Assembly (NCBI GenBank): GCA_036402175.1 | Contig: DASWTK010000256.1 | Span: 1-14,304 of the forward strand | From: DASPKM01 sp036402175 | GTDB taxonomy: Bacteria > Bacteroidota > Bacteroidia > Chitinophagales > Chitinophagaceae | DNA: 14,304 bases | Reading direction: 5' to 3' | In this document: positions 1-8,900 of the stretch, piece after piece | Layout: each line of letters begins with the position of its first letter | Numbering within the stretch: the stretch's first letter is position 1 | Position numbers and translations under genes: made by a program | The notes under the pieces: generated by a model | The model's input: the letters and a program-made list of their open reading frames with translations, nothing else | What the model was told of the DNA's origin: nothing | Database searches by the model: none

Positions 1-776
1 CCCGCAAACTGGACTGCAAAAGGATTGCAATCCCAGTAATTCGCGATCAATTGCTGTTCCTCGCTCAGGTTCTTGCCGGTAGTATATACTTCATTGACAA
101 GCGCATGAAATGATGAGCCTTTGGAAGTATCGAATTTCACAGCGGGGATAGAAGTGAATTGCCTGGCTGAATCAAGGAAAAAAGTACGGATGGTTTTCCA
201 GTTAGGTTCAACCGCAGCCATGTATTCCGGTGGCGTTGGTCGCCACGCTCCTTCCTCTTTTTTCAATGAATAACGGGGAAGCGCACTCAACTTAAAATAA
301 CCGTCGGGTTTTGCATATTTAATAATGTTTGCGGATATGCGTGTTGCAAATGCAATGGAAGCGGCAATCACTGCTGTTGCTGATTTTTTTCTGAATTCAT
401 TTACCAGGTCCTGCTGTTCCTCTGCCAGCCTGTAACCCGAAGGCAGGATGTTTCTTGCGGTTTCCATCAATGCATACAGCACGGCAAACGGCTCATCTAT
501 CATATGCGTATCGGCGATGGGCTTAACCGGAACATAACCTTTGAAATTGTGGTGAAAATCGGGCATTTCCTTTTTAAGCTGGTATTGCGCTTCATAAGAT
601 GCCAGCATGCAATAGGCATAAAAACGTGCAGCTGCAGGAGGATTCACTACATCATGATACATTACCTTCGTTAATGAAAACACCAGTTTTCTGAACTTAT
701 CCGCATCACCTGTTCCCGGTTGCGCTTCGGCGTGAAACGCAATGAACAGAAGTAATATGATCAATAATCTTTTCAT
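1..776 (-). CDS. Vanadium-dependent haloperoxidase-like protein (PAP2 superfamily), 3' end outside window
   Basis: Reading leftwards from ATG at 776, 258 codons are open to the window edge. The N-terminus MKRLLIILLLFIAFHAEAQ is a clear type I signal peptide (cut after AEA or AEAQ), so the product is exported. Residues about 38-63 (VMYHDVVNPPAAARFYAY and following) match the N-terminal helical region that I recognise from bacteroidal vanadium haloperoxidases of the PAP2 superfamily. This family oxidises halides with peroxide, or has phosphatase-type activity on the same fold. The catalytic K...RP / PSGH / R...D motifs lie C-terminally, beyond the edge, so activity cannot be verified. The start overlaps the stop of the FG-GAP gene upstream (TGATG), which implies co-transcription and translational coupling. 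The family call is from recognition of the N-terminal half only; a non-haloperoxidase PAP2 protein remains possible. Confidence 0.72.
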   Translation of the reverse strand, partial: MKRLLIILLLFIAFHAEAQPGTGDADKFRKLVFSLTKVMYHDVVNPPAAARFYAYCMLASYEAQYQLKKEMPDFHHNFKGYVPVKPIADTHMIDEPFAVLYALMETARNILPSGYRLAEEQQDLVNEFRKKSATAVIAASIAFATRISANIIKYAKPDGYFKLSALPRYSLKKEEGAWRPTPPEYMAAVEPNWKTIRTFFLDSARQFTSIPAVKFDTSKGSSFHALVNEVYTTGKNLSEEQQLIANYWDCNPFAVQFA

Positions 777-3700
777 CAATCATTAACCCTGTACATAACA
801 AGTGGTGAGTTATTGATACCTGCAAGCAGGAAAGTTTGTCCGGCTATTTTTATTACAGAAGCATCCCTGACGTCTCCGGCTATACGCAATCCACTTTCTG
901 GTTGCGACACATATCTGAATTCTCCCTTTCCGTTATTTAACAACAGCATTCCAAAAGATGCGTCCATCTTACCCAGCTTTAACCTGGGAAATTCATTATT
1001 GCCAAGTAACACCAGGTCTACTGCGCTATCAGCATTCACATCCAAAGCAAGAATTTTATAAACCGGTGTAAACTGCGCCTCTATTGGCAGATGCCCTGGA
1101 ATGTACTTACCATTTTCATTTATGAAAAGCATGGTTTGCAGTTGAATTGCCTGCAGTTTCATCGCGTCGTTCAGTTCGTCCTTGGTGAAGATATCAGTAA
1201 TCGTTGCGTCTGCATAGCTTTTATAACTGGTGAACTTCGGAAGAAGGGGATATATCTGATCCAGCAACTCATCGCGGGAAACATAGGGATAACTTCTGCC
1301 CTGGATATAAAAACAAAGGATGGGATCAATTGATCCATTGTTATCAAAATCCTTACAAAACAATTCCACCGGTTCAGAGGAGCTTGCCTTTAATTGTGAG
1401 TTCAATCCCCAGTTACCGGTAATTAGATCGTTGTCGCCATCACGGTCAATGTCGGCGAGAGTTAGGGAGTTGTAGAGGCCTGTTTCGGGTATTGGGTTTT
1501 GGGTTTGGGGTTTTGGGTTTGGGGTTTGATTAGTGTTGGAAGAGATGCTTGAAGGTGAAAGATGTAGTTCGGGGGTTTGGTAATTGTAATAAACCGTTGG
1601 GGCCATCCATTCGCCTGCAATAATAAGATCAGGTGTTCCGTCTTTGTTCACGTCATCCCAGGCTGCGCTGGTTACAATTCCTGCCTTTTGAAGTAAAGGT
1701 GCAACGTGGGCAATAACATCGCTGAATTTTCCTTTCCCATCGTTTATCAGCAGGTGACACGGTGATGGCTCGGGATATTTTCCAGGAATAGATTTTCCGC
1801 CAACGAAAAGATCCAGATCGCCATCCCTATCAATATCAGCGGCAGCAACGCATGACTTGCTGCCTTGCATAACAGGTAGCGCATCCTTTAAGAGATTAAA
1901 ATTGCCCTTGCCATCATTCACAAAAAGACGGTCCTGCATTCGTATGTCAGTTTCATCGTAATCGTTATACCCACCGCTGGTCATGTAAGCGTCCAGGTCC
2001 TTATCGCCATCCACGTCAATCAATATTACATCGGTTGTATTTGCGTTGCTGTCTGCGATGAAATCTGCAATCTCATGCAAAGGAAATTTTCCATTGGCAT
2101 CCTGAATGTAACATGCACTGCTTTGTCCCTGAGAACCTCCAATAAGCAGGTCGTCTAACCCGTCGCCGTTTATATCGCCAACTGCCATGGCCGGTCCACA
2201 CTGCGATTGCATAGAAGGCATGAGCGGTTGCCTTTTGAAATCGTTGTATTCAAGCTGAAGATGTGAAAAGTTGATCGCCGGATTTACAGGTGTGAAAATA
2301 GTCCTTTGATTCTTTTTGGCATAGAGAAATGCCTGTTTTGCATTTTCCTGATTAACTGTAATGGTGCTATTGATTGCCGGGTTAATGATCACCTGCATCG
2401 AGCCATTCAGCCAGATCACTTTTAAGGAATCTATTTTGCCGGCTGTGCCAAGACCAATCTGTATAATTTCGCTTACTGATGACTGGTAGCCTCTTACCGG
2501 CATTTGTTCATACAATTGAAGACCATCCCTGGTGTAACAATATATCCTTGCGCCAATTCCCTTCGTATTTTTAAGTGTTCCTTTCAATTGTACTTTCAGA
2601 AAATTGCCGGGTTGAAGCTGCATTAGCTCATTCCGGTAAATGAATGCATTGGAATTGATATTATTTACAATGATATCCAGGTCGCCATCATTGTCAAGGT
2701 CAGCATAAGCAGCTCCGTTTGAGAGCGCCTGCTGTTCCATTCCCCACAACCGGGTGGTGTTGGAGAAAACAAGATCGCCATTGTTGCGGAACACATAATT
2801 CGACAGCATGGTAGATGGCATCATCTGAACGATATCCAGGTAATTGATACTGTCACGTTTCACAACCTGCTTCACCAGGTAATCGCCCCAATACTTCAGG
2901 AAATCCTTATTGGTATAATCACGCATGTATCCATTGGTGATGAACAGATCCTTGTGACCGTCGTTGTCAAGGTCGGCAAAAAGCGCGGCCCAGCTCCAGT
3001 CTGTATTGGATACTCCCGACAGTTGGCCGATCTCGCTGAAAGTGCCATTACCATTGTTCAGGTGAAGCATATTGCGCATGAACTGGTAATGAAAACCATT
3101 GGATGCCATTTCCTGGTGCAGTTCATAATTCTCCTGCGACTGCAATAGTTTTTGCCGGCGGTTATCTTCAGGCAGCATGTCGAGTGTTAACAGATCCACC
3201 AACCCATCGTTATTAAAATCTGCAACATCGCTGCCCATAGAGAATTGTGAAAGATGACCAAACATATAATGCTCCCTTTGGGAGAATGTGCCGTTCGCAT
3301 TATTGATATACAGATAATCCTGTTCGGTATAATCATTGGAGACATAAATATCCGGCCAGCCGTCATTATTGAAATCTGAAACCGCCACACCCAATCCAAA
3401 GCTGATCGGATTCCCGCTTATTCCCGCCTTTATGCTTACATCAGTAAAACGGTTGTCATCGTTGCGGTACAATCTGTCTGCCGCAAGTGAATCGTATTCA
3501 GTTTTCAGGTGATGGAGTTCTATGTTCTTATACGCTTTGATATTGTGATTAAGCAGGTACATGTCCAGATCACCATCAATATCATAATCAAAAAATACAG
3601 CCTGAGTTGAACAACCCGGGTCATCAAGTCCATACAACTTTGCTTCATCTGAAAAAGTAAGATTCCCTTTATTGATGAAGAGTTGATTTCTCCGGCTGTC

Positions 3701-4252
3701 TGCATCTCCTTTGCCCGAATAGCAAACATAAATGTCAAGCAGGCCGTCGCCATTAACATCTGCCATGGCAACTCCGGTTTTCCATCCTTTCCTTCCCGTT
3801 ACCCCGGCCTGTTTTGTGATATCACGAAACTGGCAGTTGCCGGTGTTGAGGTATAATTTATTCTGAACCATATTTCCTGTGAAATACAGATCCGGCAAGC
3901 CATCGTTATTGATATCACCAACGGCAACACCACCTCCATTGTAGAAATATTCATAAGCCAGCACATTTGCAGCTCCCGTTTCCCTGATCTGGTTATTAAA
4001 ATCGACCTTAGTATGTTTTGAGTTGAGTAAAGTAAATAGAGGATTGTTTGACTGCGGGAAAGCAGTTAGGGAAAAGAGGATTGATATGAGAGAGAGGAGT
4101 TTCAGGTTTTGGGTTTTGGGTTTTGGGTTTTGGGTTTCGTGTTTCCGGTTTCCGGTTTCGGGTTCTTTGGGCGTAGTTGCTATGTTTAATCGATTATTCG
4201 TGTTTAAAGCGCATAGTTTTAAGTTAGTTCTTTTATTTCCCATTACCTCCAT
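776..4252 (-). CDS. FG-GAP/VCBS repeat protein with ASPIC/UnbV domain (CRTAC1-like), carrying repeat-derived insertions
   Basis: From ATG 4252 this is 1158 residues. The first ~50 residues are odd: part is encoded by a CCCAAAA-type repeat (KPKTQN-like residues). Only then comes a hydrophobic secretion signal (LKLLSLISILFSLTAFPQS, about residues 50-68). The mature part carries about fourteen calcium-loop motifs of the DxNxDGxxD type (DINNDGLPD, DVNGDGLLD, DFNNDGWPD, DIDRDGDLD and others), typical of FG-GAP/VCBS beta-propeller blades. An ASPIC/UnbV domain lies at about 548-635 (GIGARI, then VIWLNG). A second propeller section follows. Near residues 909-923 a second repeat array is translated in frame (TPNPKPQTQNPIPETG) in the loop before DIDRDGDND. 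The role is unknown; family members are secreted or surface proteins found beside SusCD pairs. The start is uncertain: ATG 4252, ATG 4243 (GGAGG just upstream) or a non-standard CTG at 4105 directly before the signal peptide. It is coupled to the haloperoxidase-like gene downstream. Confidence 0.88.
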   Translation of the reverse strand: MEVMGNKRTNLKLCALNTNNRLNIATTPKEPETGNRKHETQNPKPKTQNLKLLSLISILFSLTAFPQSNNPLFTLLNSKHTKVDFNNQIRETGAANVLAYEYFYNGGGVAVGDINNDGLPDLYFTGNMVQNKLYLNTGNCQFRDITKQAGVTGRKGWKTGVAMADVNGDGLLDIYVCYSGKGDADSRRNQLFINKGNLTFSDEAKLYGLDDPGCSTQAVFFDYDIDGDLDMYLLNHNIKAYKNIELHHLKTEYDSLAADRLYRNDDNRFTDVSIKAGISGNPISFGLGVAVSDFNNDGWPDIYVSNDYTEQDYLYINNANGTFSQREHYMFGHLSQFSMGSDVADFNNDGLVDLLTLDMLPEDNRRQKLLQSQENYELHQEMASNGFHYQFMRNMLHLNNGNGTFSEIGQLSGVSNTDWSWAALFADLDNDGHKDLFITNGYMRDYTNKDFLKYWGDYLVKQVVKRDSINYLDIVQMMPSTMLSNYVFRNNGDLVFSNTTRLWGMEQQALSNGAAYADLDNDGDLDIIVNNINSNAFIYRNELMQLQPGNFLKVQLKGTLKNTKGIGARIYCYTRDGLQLYEQMPVRGYQSSVSEIIQIGLGTAGKIDSLKVIWLNGSMQVIINPAINSTITVNQENAKQAFLYAKKNQRTIFTPVNPAINFSHLQLEYNDFKRQPLMPSMQSQCGPAMAVGDINGDGLDDLLIGGSQGQSSACYIQDANGKFPLHEIADFIADSNANTTDVILIDVDGDKDLDAYMTSGGYNDYDETDIRMQDRLFVNDGKGNFNLLKDALPVMQGSKSCVAAADIDRDGDLDLFVGGKSIPGKYPEPSPCHLLINDGKGKFSDVIAHVAPLLQKAGIVTSAAWDDVNKDGTPDLIIAGEWMAPTVYYNYQTPELHLSPSSISSNTNQTPNPKPQTQNPIPETGLYNSLTLADIDRDGDNDLITGNWGLNSQLKASSSEPVELFCKDFDNNGSIDPILCFYIQGRSYPYVSRDELLDQIYPLLPKFTSYKSYADATITDIFTKDELNDAMKLQAIQLQTMLFINENGKYIPGHLPIEAQFTPVYKILALDVNADSAVDLVLLGNNEFPRLKLGKMDASFGMLLLNNGKGEFRYVSQPESGLRIAGDVRDASVIKIAGQTFLLAGINNSPLVMYRVND
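1484..1527. repeat. G-rich repeat array inside the FG-GAP coding sequence
   Basis: Six G-tracts of three or four bases (1487, 1494, 1501, 1507, 1515 and 1521) are separated by T-rich spacers. TTTTGGGTTTGGGG occurs twice in perfect tandem (1497-1510 and 1511-1524). The array has the same unit type and the same polarity as the arm at 4114-4167, and it likewise ends near a TTTCGGG unit. It is translated in frame on the minus strand into a Pro/Gln/Asn-rich loop. Because the unit is 14 bp, adding or losing one would shift the frame. Confidence 0.9.
4114..4167. repeat. Left arm of 54-bp inverted repeat, G-rich on plus strand, with G-quadruplex-type core
   Basis: The arm begins in a tandem run of TTTTGGG: GGG tracts lie at 4111-4113, 4118-4120, 4125-4127 and 4132-4134, separated by TTTT. 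This is a textbook four-tract G-quadruplex pattern on the plus strand. It then degrades into TTTCGTG, TTTCCGG, TTTCCGG and TTTCGGG units. It is the inverted copy of 4291-4344, separated from it by a 123-bp spacer (4168-4290). Translated on the minus strand it gives the extra Pro/Lys/Gln/Asn-rich stretch in front of the signal peptide of the FG-GAP protein. Confidence 0.9.
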
Positions 4253-4290
4253 ATAAAAGGATTTTTCAAATCCCTCATAAATTTCCGGAG
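4168..4290. other. Spacer between the inverted-repeat arms
   Basis: The spacer is AT-rich, 123 bp long. It holds both ATG start candidates of the FG-GAP gene (4252 and 4243) and, on the minus strand, a small hairpin GGATTTGAAAAATCC (6-bp stem, 3-base loop) followed by TTTTAT just ahead of ATG 4252. I see no transposase, tRNA or convincing Bacteroidota promoter (TAnnTTTG) here. Translated on the minus strand it resembles no protein I know, so it may be non-coding sequence. Confidence 0.5.
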
Positions 4291-4344
4291 AAGAACCCGA
4301 AACCGGAAACCAGAAACCCGAAACCCAAAACCCATAACCCAAAA
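4291..4344. repeat. Right arm of 54-bp inverted repeat, C-rich on plus strand
   Basis: This arm, made of CCCGAAA/CCCAAAA-type heptamers, pairs without gaps with 4114-4167 (paired coordinates sum to 4458). By eye 51 of 54 positions are complementary; the mismatches are at 4123/4335, 4140/4318 and 4146/4312. Its outer end lies in the A-tract (4341-4347) that forms the U-tail of the susD terminator, so the repeat begins exactly where that terminator ends. On the minus strand it reads as a G-rich run. Confidence 0.9.
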
Positions 4345-4371
4345 AAAGGCCGCCCTGTGATCAAGGCAGCC
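4341..4371 (-). terminator. Intrinsic terminator after susD-like gene
   Basis: On the minus strand, GGCTGCCTT and AGGGCGGCC (9 bp, two G-U pairs) form a stem around the loop GATCAC (4348-4371), followed directly by seven T (4347-4341). It lies about 20 bp past the susD stop. It should end or reduce transcription from the fecR-susC-susD unit before the FG-GAP and haloperoxidase-like genes, leaving these to read-through or to a separate promoter that I could not identify. Confidence 0.8.
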
Positions 4372-4392
4372 GGAGTGTATGATTAATGACCA

Positions 4393-5964
4393 TTATGGTT
4401 TATCCCACCAAACCCTTGATGTAAGCTTATCACCTCCCTGCAGCCTCGTAATTGCCGCCTGATAGTTCTCCGAATTGGTTGATGCTTCGCCCTGGGGATA
4501 CATCAGCCTTCTGGGAATGGTTCCGCCAGTTGCATTACCTGGATAGTTTACCGGTGTTAGCACAGGGAATCCGGTCCTTCTCCAATTGGCAAAGGTTTCA
4601 TAGTCGTTGAATACTGTAGCGACCCAATACTGTGTACTGATCATCTCGAGTCCGTTTGCCGCATTGTATGGATTAGCTGCCAGGAAAGCATTGGCCTGCG
4701 CATCAGTAACAACTGCTGCTGCATCCCATTGCGAAAGCATTGTCATTGCAGCCCGTACGCCGTTGTTATAATGTTCAGCAGCAGTACCGGCAACATTCCA
4801 TCCGCGCTGTTTTGCTTCAGCCAGCAACAGTTCAGACTCGCCATAGGTTAGCAACATGGTAATGCCGTCCATTTTCGCATAAAATCTGTTCACGGGACGT
4901 GAATATTTATACCAGCTTCCCGGATAACCAGGCGCTGTACTGATATCTGTTGGACCGCCCTGCAGATCATATCCATTTGGCATGCCCAGCTGATTTGCCG
5001 GTGTCTGGTCGCCCGCAGCTCCTAATGTATTTTCATTTGGCGATGGCGGAGGAATCTCGGCCAATACACCCAGCCGGGGATCATTGGTTGTCTTGAGAAG
5101 ATTAATGAATGTTCTGCTCCAGCGGATATAAGGAATTTCGTAAGGCAGGTTTAATATCTGGCTGATCCGGTTTACAGTGGGACGTCCGCCGCCTGCATCG
5201 TGTTTGATGAAGGCATTATCAGCATTTCCCGACAGTGTTCCGCCTGCAGCCGCTTTTTCTACCCAGGTCTTTGCCAGGTTCGCATCCACTTTTGTAAGGC
5301 GCATGCCGAGCCGCAACATCAGTGAAAATGCAAACTTTTTCCATTTTGTAATGTCGCCGTTATACATCAGATCACCTGTTGGCTTATCCTTCGCAGGATC
5401 AAGCTTCGCAGCCGCGTCTTCAAGCTCTTTCAGCAGGTCGGCATAAATATCCTGCTGCAGATCGTACTTAGGTTTGAAAATCCTTTTGTAAAAACCCATG
5501 CCTGCTTCTGAATAAGGCACATCGCCATAGATATCTGTTATGCGATGAAAGATCAGCGCTTTTGTGATCCTGCCTATCTGGTGCAGGTTGCTGAATTCAG
5601 GTTTATCGCGTGTGAGTTCAACCAGGTCAACAACGTGTTTAACCTGCTCGTCATATGCCCGCTGAAAGTATGCAGCGTTATAGTCCGGGTTGATAGTATA
5701 CTTATCGCCTACCCAGTATCCCGCAAGGTGACTGAAATGCTGCATCATGGTGCTGAAATGGATCAGCTGCGCTCGCCAGGTCTCATAACTGAAATCAGCG
5801 CTGCCGGTATATCGCAATTGGGAAGTGGTCAGCAGAAAATTTGGATTAAATGATTCCGGACCGGCTTTGGTAGGATCCGTATTCAAATCCTCAAAGTTCT
5901 TTGTACAACCTGCCACTAACGCCATTGCTGTAAGTACAACCAGGAATTTATAAATGCGTTTCAT
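4393..5964 (-). CDS. SusD/RagB-family outer-membrane lipoprotein (SusD-like_2 type)
   Basis: The product has 523 residues, a usual SusD length. MKRIYKFLVVLTAMALVAGC is a lipoprotein signal with lipobox LVAGC, so Cys20 is the likely lipidated residue and the mature protein sits on the outer membrane. After it, the run NFEDLNTDPTKA and later RITKALIFHRITDIYGDVPY match the SusD-like_2 group, built on TPR-like helices, that covers the mouth of a SusC barrel and captures ligand. It lies 22 bp downstream of the susC-like gene, the invariant SusCD pairing, and is followed by an intrinsic terminator. The ligand cannot be told from the sequence: these pairs import glycans, peptides or other oligomers. 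No truncation or odd composition is seen. Confidence 0.93.
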   Translation of the reverse strand: MKRIYKFLVVLTAMALVAGCTKNFEDLNTDPTKAGPESFNPNFLLTTSQLRYTGSADFSYETWRAQLIHFSTMMQHFSHLAGYWVGDKYTINPDYNAAYFQRAYDEQVKHVVDLVELTRDKPEFSNLHQIGRITKALIFHRITDIYGDVPYSEAGMGFYKRIFKPKYDLQQDIYADLLKELEDAAAKLDPAKDKPTGDLMYNGDITKWKKFAFSLMLRLGMRLTKVDANLAKTWVEKAAAGGTLSGNADNAFIKHDAGGGRPTVNRISQILNLPYEIPYIRWSRTFINLLKTTNDPRLGVLAEIPPPSPNENTLGAAGDQTPANQLGMPNGYDLQGGPTDISTAPGYPGSWYKYSRPVNRFYAKMDGITMLLTYGESELLLAEAKQRGWNVAGTAAEHYNNGVRAAMTMLSQWDAAAVVTDAQANAFLAANPYNAANGLEMISTQYWVATVFNDYETFANWRRTGFPVLTPVNYPGNATGGTIPRRLMYPQGEASTNSENYQAAITRLQGGDKLTSRVWWDKP

Positions 5965-5986
5965 AACTTTTTATTTATGGGTTAGA

Positions 5987-8900
5987 TCAGAATTTAAAAT
6001 TGATGTTGAGGCCATACGAACGGAATGGCGGCACACCAGCTAATTCCAATCCCTGGGCAACGGAGCTGTTATAATTTGATTCCGGATCGATGTTAGGCGT
6101 GTTCTTCTTCAGCACAGCAAGGTTTCTCGCTACCAATGATACATTCACTCCCTGCACTCCTATTTTGCTGAACCATTTTGCGGGAAGATTATAACCAAGC
6201 ACGATCTGCCGCAGCTTGATAAAGCTTGCATCGTAAACAAAAGTTGACGAAACATTGGTGGCAAGTGCTCCATAATAATCCCAGGCATCTTCAGATACAG
6301 TATTTTTTCCTCCGCTTTCATTAACGCCATTTCCAACAACACCTCCTTCACGGCCTTCAAGTGTCATCTGATGCAGTCCGAAGATGGTAGCATAATAATT
6401 GGTAGCAGAGAATATCTTTCCGCCCGATTTGAAATCAATCAGAACACTGAAGTTGAGTCCTTTGTAATTGACTTCATTGAACCATCCGCCAAACACATCA
6501 TGGAAACCGGCTCCCATTGGTATCAGCAATCCCTGCAATGGGCGGCCATTTGCGTCGAAGATCGGATTGCCGGAAGCATCCCGCTTGTAATCGAATGCCA
6601 TGATCTGTGACGCGGGTTTTCCAACAACATGATGAATGTATGCGTTCCGTGAGCGTGATTCACCCATCTGCAATGAACTCTGTCCTTCTGAAAGCTTCAG
6701 CACTTTGTTATTAAGCTTTGTGATATTAAATGAGGATGTCCATGTGAGTGATTTCGTTTTTACCGGAGTGCCCGTCAGCATCAGTTCAACTCCCTTGTTC
6801 TCGAGTTCACCGAAATTGATGGTGGCACCCTGGTAACCGGAGGTGGGAGATGCGGGAACTGAAATGATCTCTTTAATAACCTGGCGGTTGAACCAAGCAA
6901 CGTCCAACCCAAGCCTGCTGCCCAATGTACGTAGTTCAAGTCCTACCTCCGTTTCTTTAAGACGGAAAGGTTCAAGTTGACTGTTAGGAACATTTGTATT
7001 TGTATTTACGCCTATCGGGTAACCATTCACGCTTCCGTCAATGCTGTAATACAATTTTGTTTGATATGGTTCGGCCTGGCCACTGGTATTAGCCCACGCA
7101 AGACGAAGCTTTCCATAGTTAAGCCAGCTTGCCTTAAGCACTTCACTGAATACAAAGCTTGCGCTCACTGAAGGATAGAACAAATGGTTATTCTCAATCG
7201 GCAGGGTCGAGAACCAGTCTTCACGTCCTGTTGTGTTCAGGTACAACATTCCTTTATATCCCAACTCCGCAGTATAATAAACTGATTGCACTTCGCGACG
7301 CAAAAGGTCGTACCTCGTATTCCTGTTATTAGCATTCTGCAACGCGTAAAGGAAAGGCACGTTGAATTGGTCGCCGGTTGAATTATGTATTTCTGATTTT
7401 GCCCTTAGCAAATTTCCTCCTACGCTTACATCCAATTCAAAATCATCACTGAGCTTCCGTGCAGCGCTCAACAGTACATCAGCATTAAGCTCGGTAAACT
7501 TGATTGAATTTTCGGTCATGCCACCCTTAGCAGCGTATGCAGTACCGGTAGGAGTAACACTTGTGGTCCTGTCGTTATAATAATCCTGTCCGATCCGACC
7601 CTGCAATGATAACCAGCTTGTGAAATCATACTTCAGCATGGCCATTGTTATCACGCGGTTGCGGCTGAGGTCATTCACAAAAGCGTTCGCGGCAAACCAG
7701 GGATTGGTAACATAAATATTGTCTGAAAAATTGATTTCTGCCCCATCCGGTTTGAATCCGGGTCTCAGGATACTTTCATTCACGGTAGTAGGAAGGAATG
7801 CGATCCCGAAATTCGAGTTACCCGGTGAATCGCTCAGGTTGGGCCTGTTCTTGCTTTTCTCAATGATGTAGTTCACTACTGTTGAAAGGGTGAGCTTAGG
7901 CGTCAGCTTACTATTCAGGTTCAGATTAAAAGTATTACGTCTCATACCTGAATTCGGAACCACCGATTTATTCAAAAGGTTAGACGCAGAGAGGCGGAAA
8001 TTGCCATTTTCATTTCCACCCGAGAATGCGATGGTATTAGTCAGTGTATGACCGGTACGGTAGAAGTTTTTGATATTATCCTTGTTTGCGGAATAAGGTC
8101 TTGTTACACCATCGAACTGTACAGCGTTGCTGTTGTCTATTTTTGCGCCCCAGCTGTTGGCGCCAGATATGTATGCATTGGATTGTGATCCCGGCTTAAC
8201 ACCTAAAAGTCCCTGTCCATATACATATTGATATTCTGTATGGTCAATGATATCGTCCATTACAAGATTGGAGTTGAACTCGATGCCGATCCCTTTTTTG
8301 TCCTTCCCGCTTTTGGTAGTTATAAGAATCACACCGTTTGACGCACGCGACCCATAAAGCGCAGATGCTGTAGAGCCTTTCAGAATCGAGATCTCTTCAA
8401 TATCATCAGGATTGATGTTTGAAATGCCGTCGCCCAGGTCTGCCCCACCCCACATGCCGGCGCTTCCGCGTGGCGAATTGTCCATAGGAACGCCATTGAT
8501 AACAAAGAGCGGACTACCTCCGCTGAAACTATTCACACCACGGATCACGATATTGGTAGAAGAACCCGGACCGCCTGCCACGCTGCTTACGTTCAGTCCC
8601 GCCACTCTTCCTACAAGGCCATTGGCTACGTTCATTTCCCTTGCCTTGGTGAGCCCTTCGCCCTCAACTTTAGACACTGCATAACCCAGACGTTTTGCTT
8701 CTTTTCGAATACCCAGTGCCGTTACAACGATCTCTGACATCTGGCTGTCCGACTGAACAAGGCGTATGCTGATCCTTGCCTCATCAGATACAACGACCTC
8801 CTGGGTCACATACCCAACCGATGAGATCACCAGTATCTCTCCTTTATTCGCCTCAATTGAAAATTCTCCATCAGCATTGGTGGCGGTTCCTCTTCGTGTA

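Noticed and set aside
4023..4256. A 77-codon plus-strand frame translating the repeat as FGFWVSCFRFPVSGS
   Set aside because: The protein is simply the G-rich repeat read as codons, antisense to the FG-GAP gene start, with no signal or family resemblance.
4253..4342. A longer N-terminus for the FG-GAP protein starting at TTG 4342
   Set aside because: That start lies in the terminator tail and the repeat arm, and the added residues are only translated repeat (GFWVSGFWFPVSG).
4111..4344. CRISPR array or telomere-like end
   Set aside because: The units are 7 bp with no spacers, there are no cas genes, and unique coding DNA lies on both sides, so neither a CRISPR array nor a replicon end is supported.
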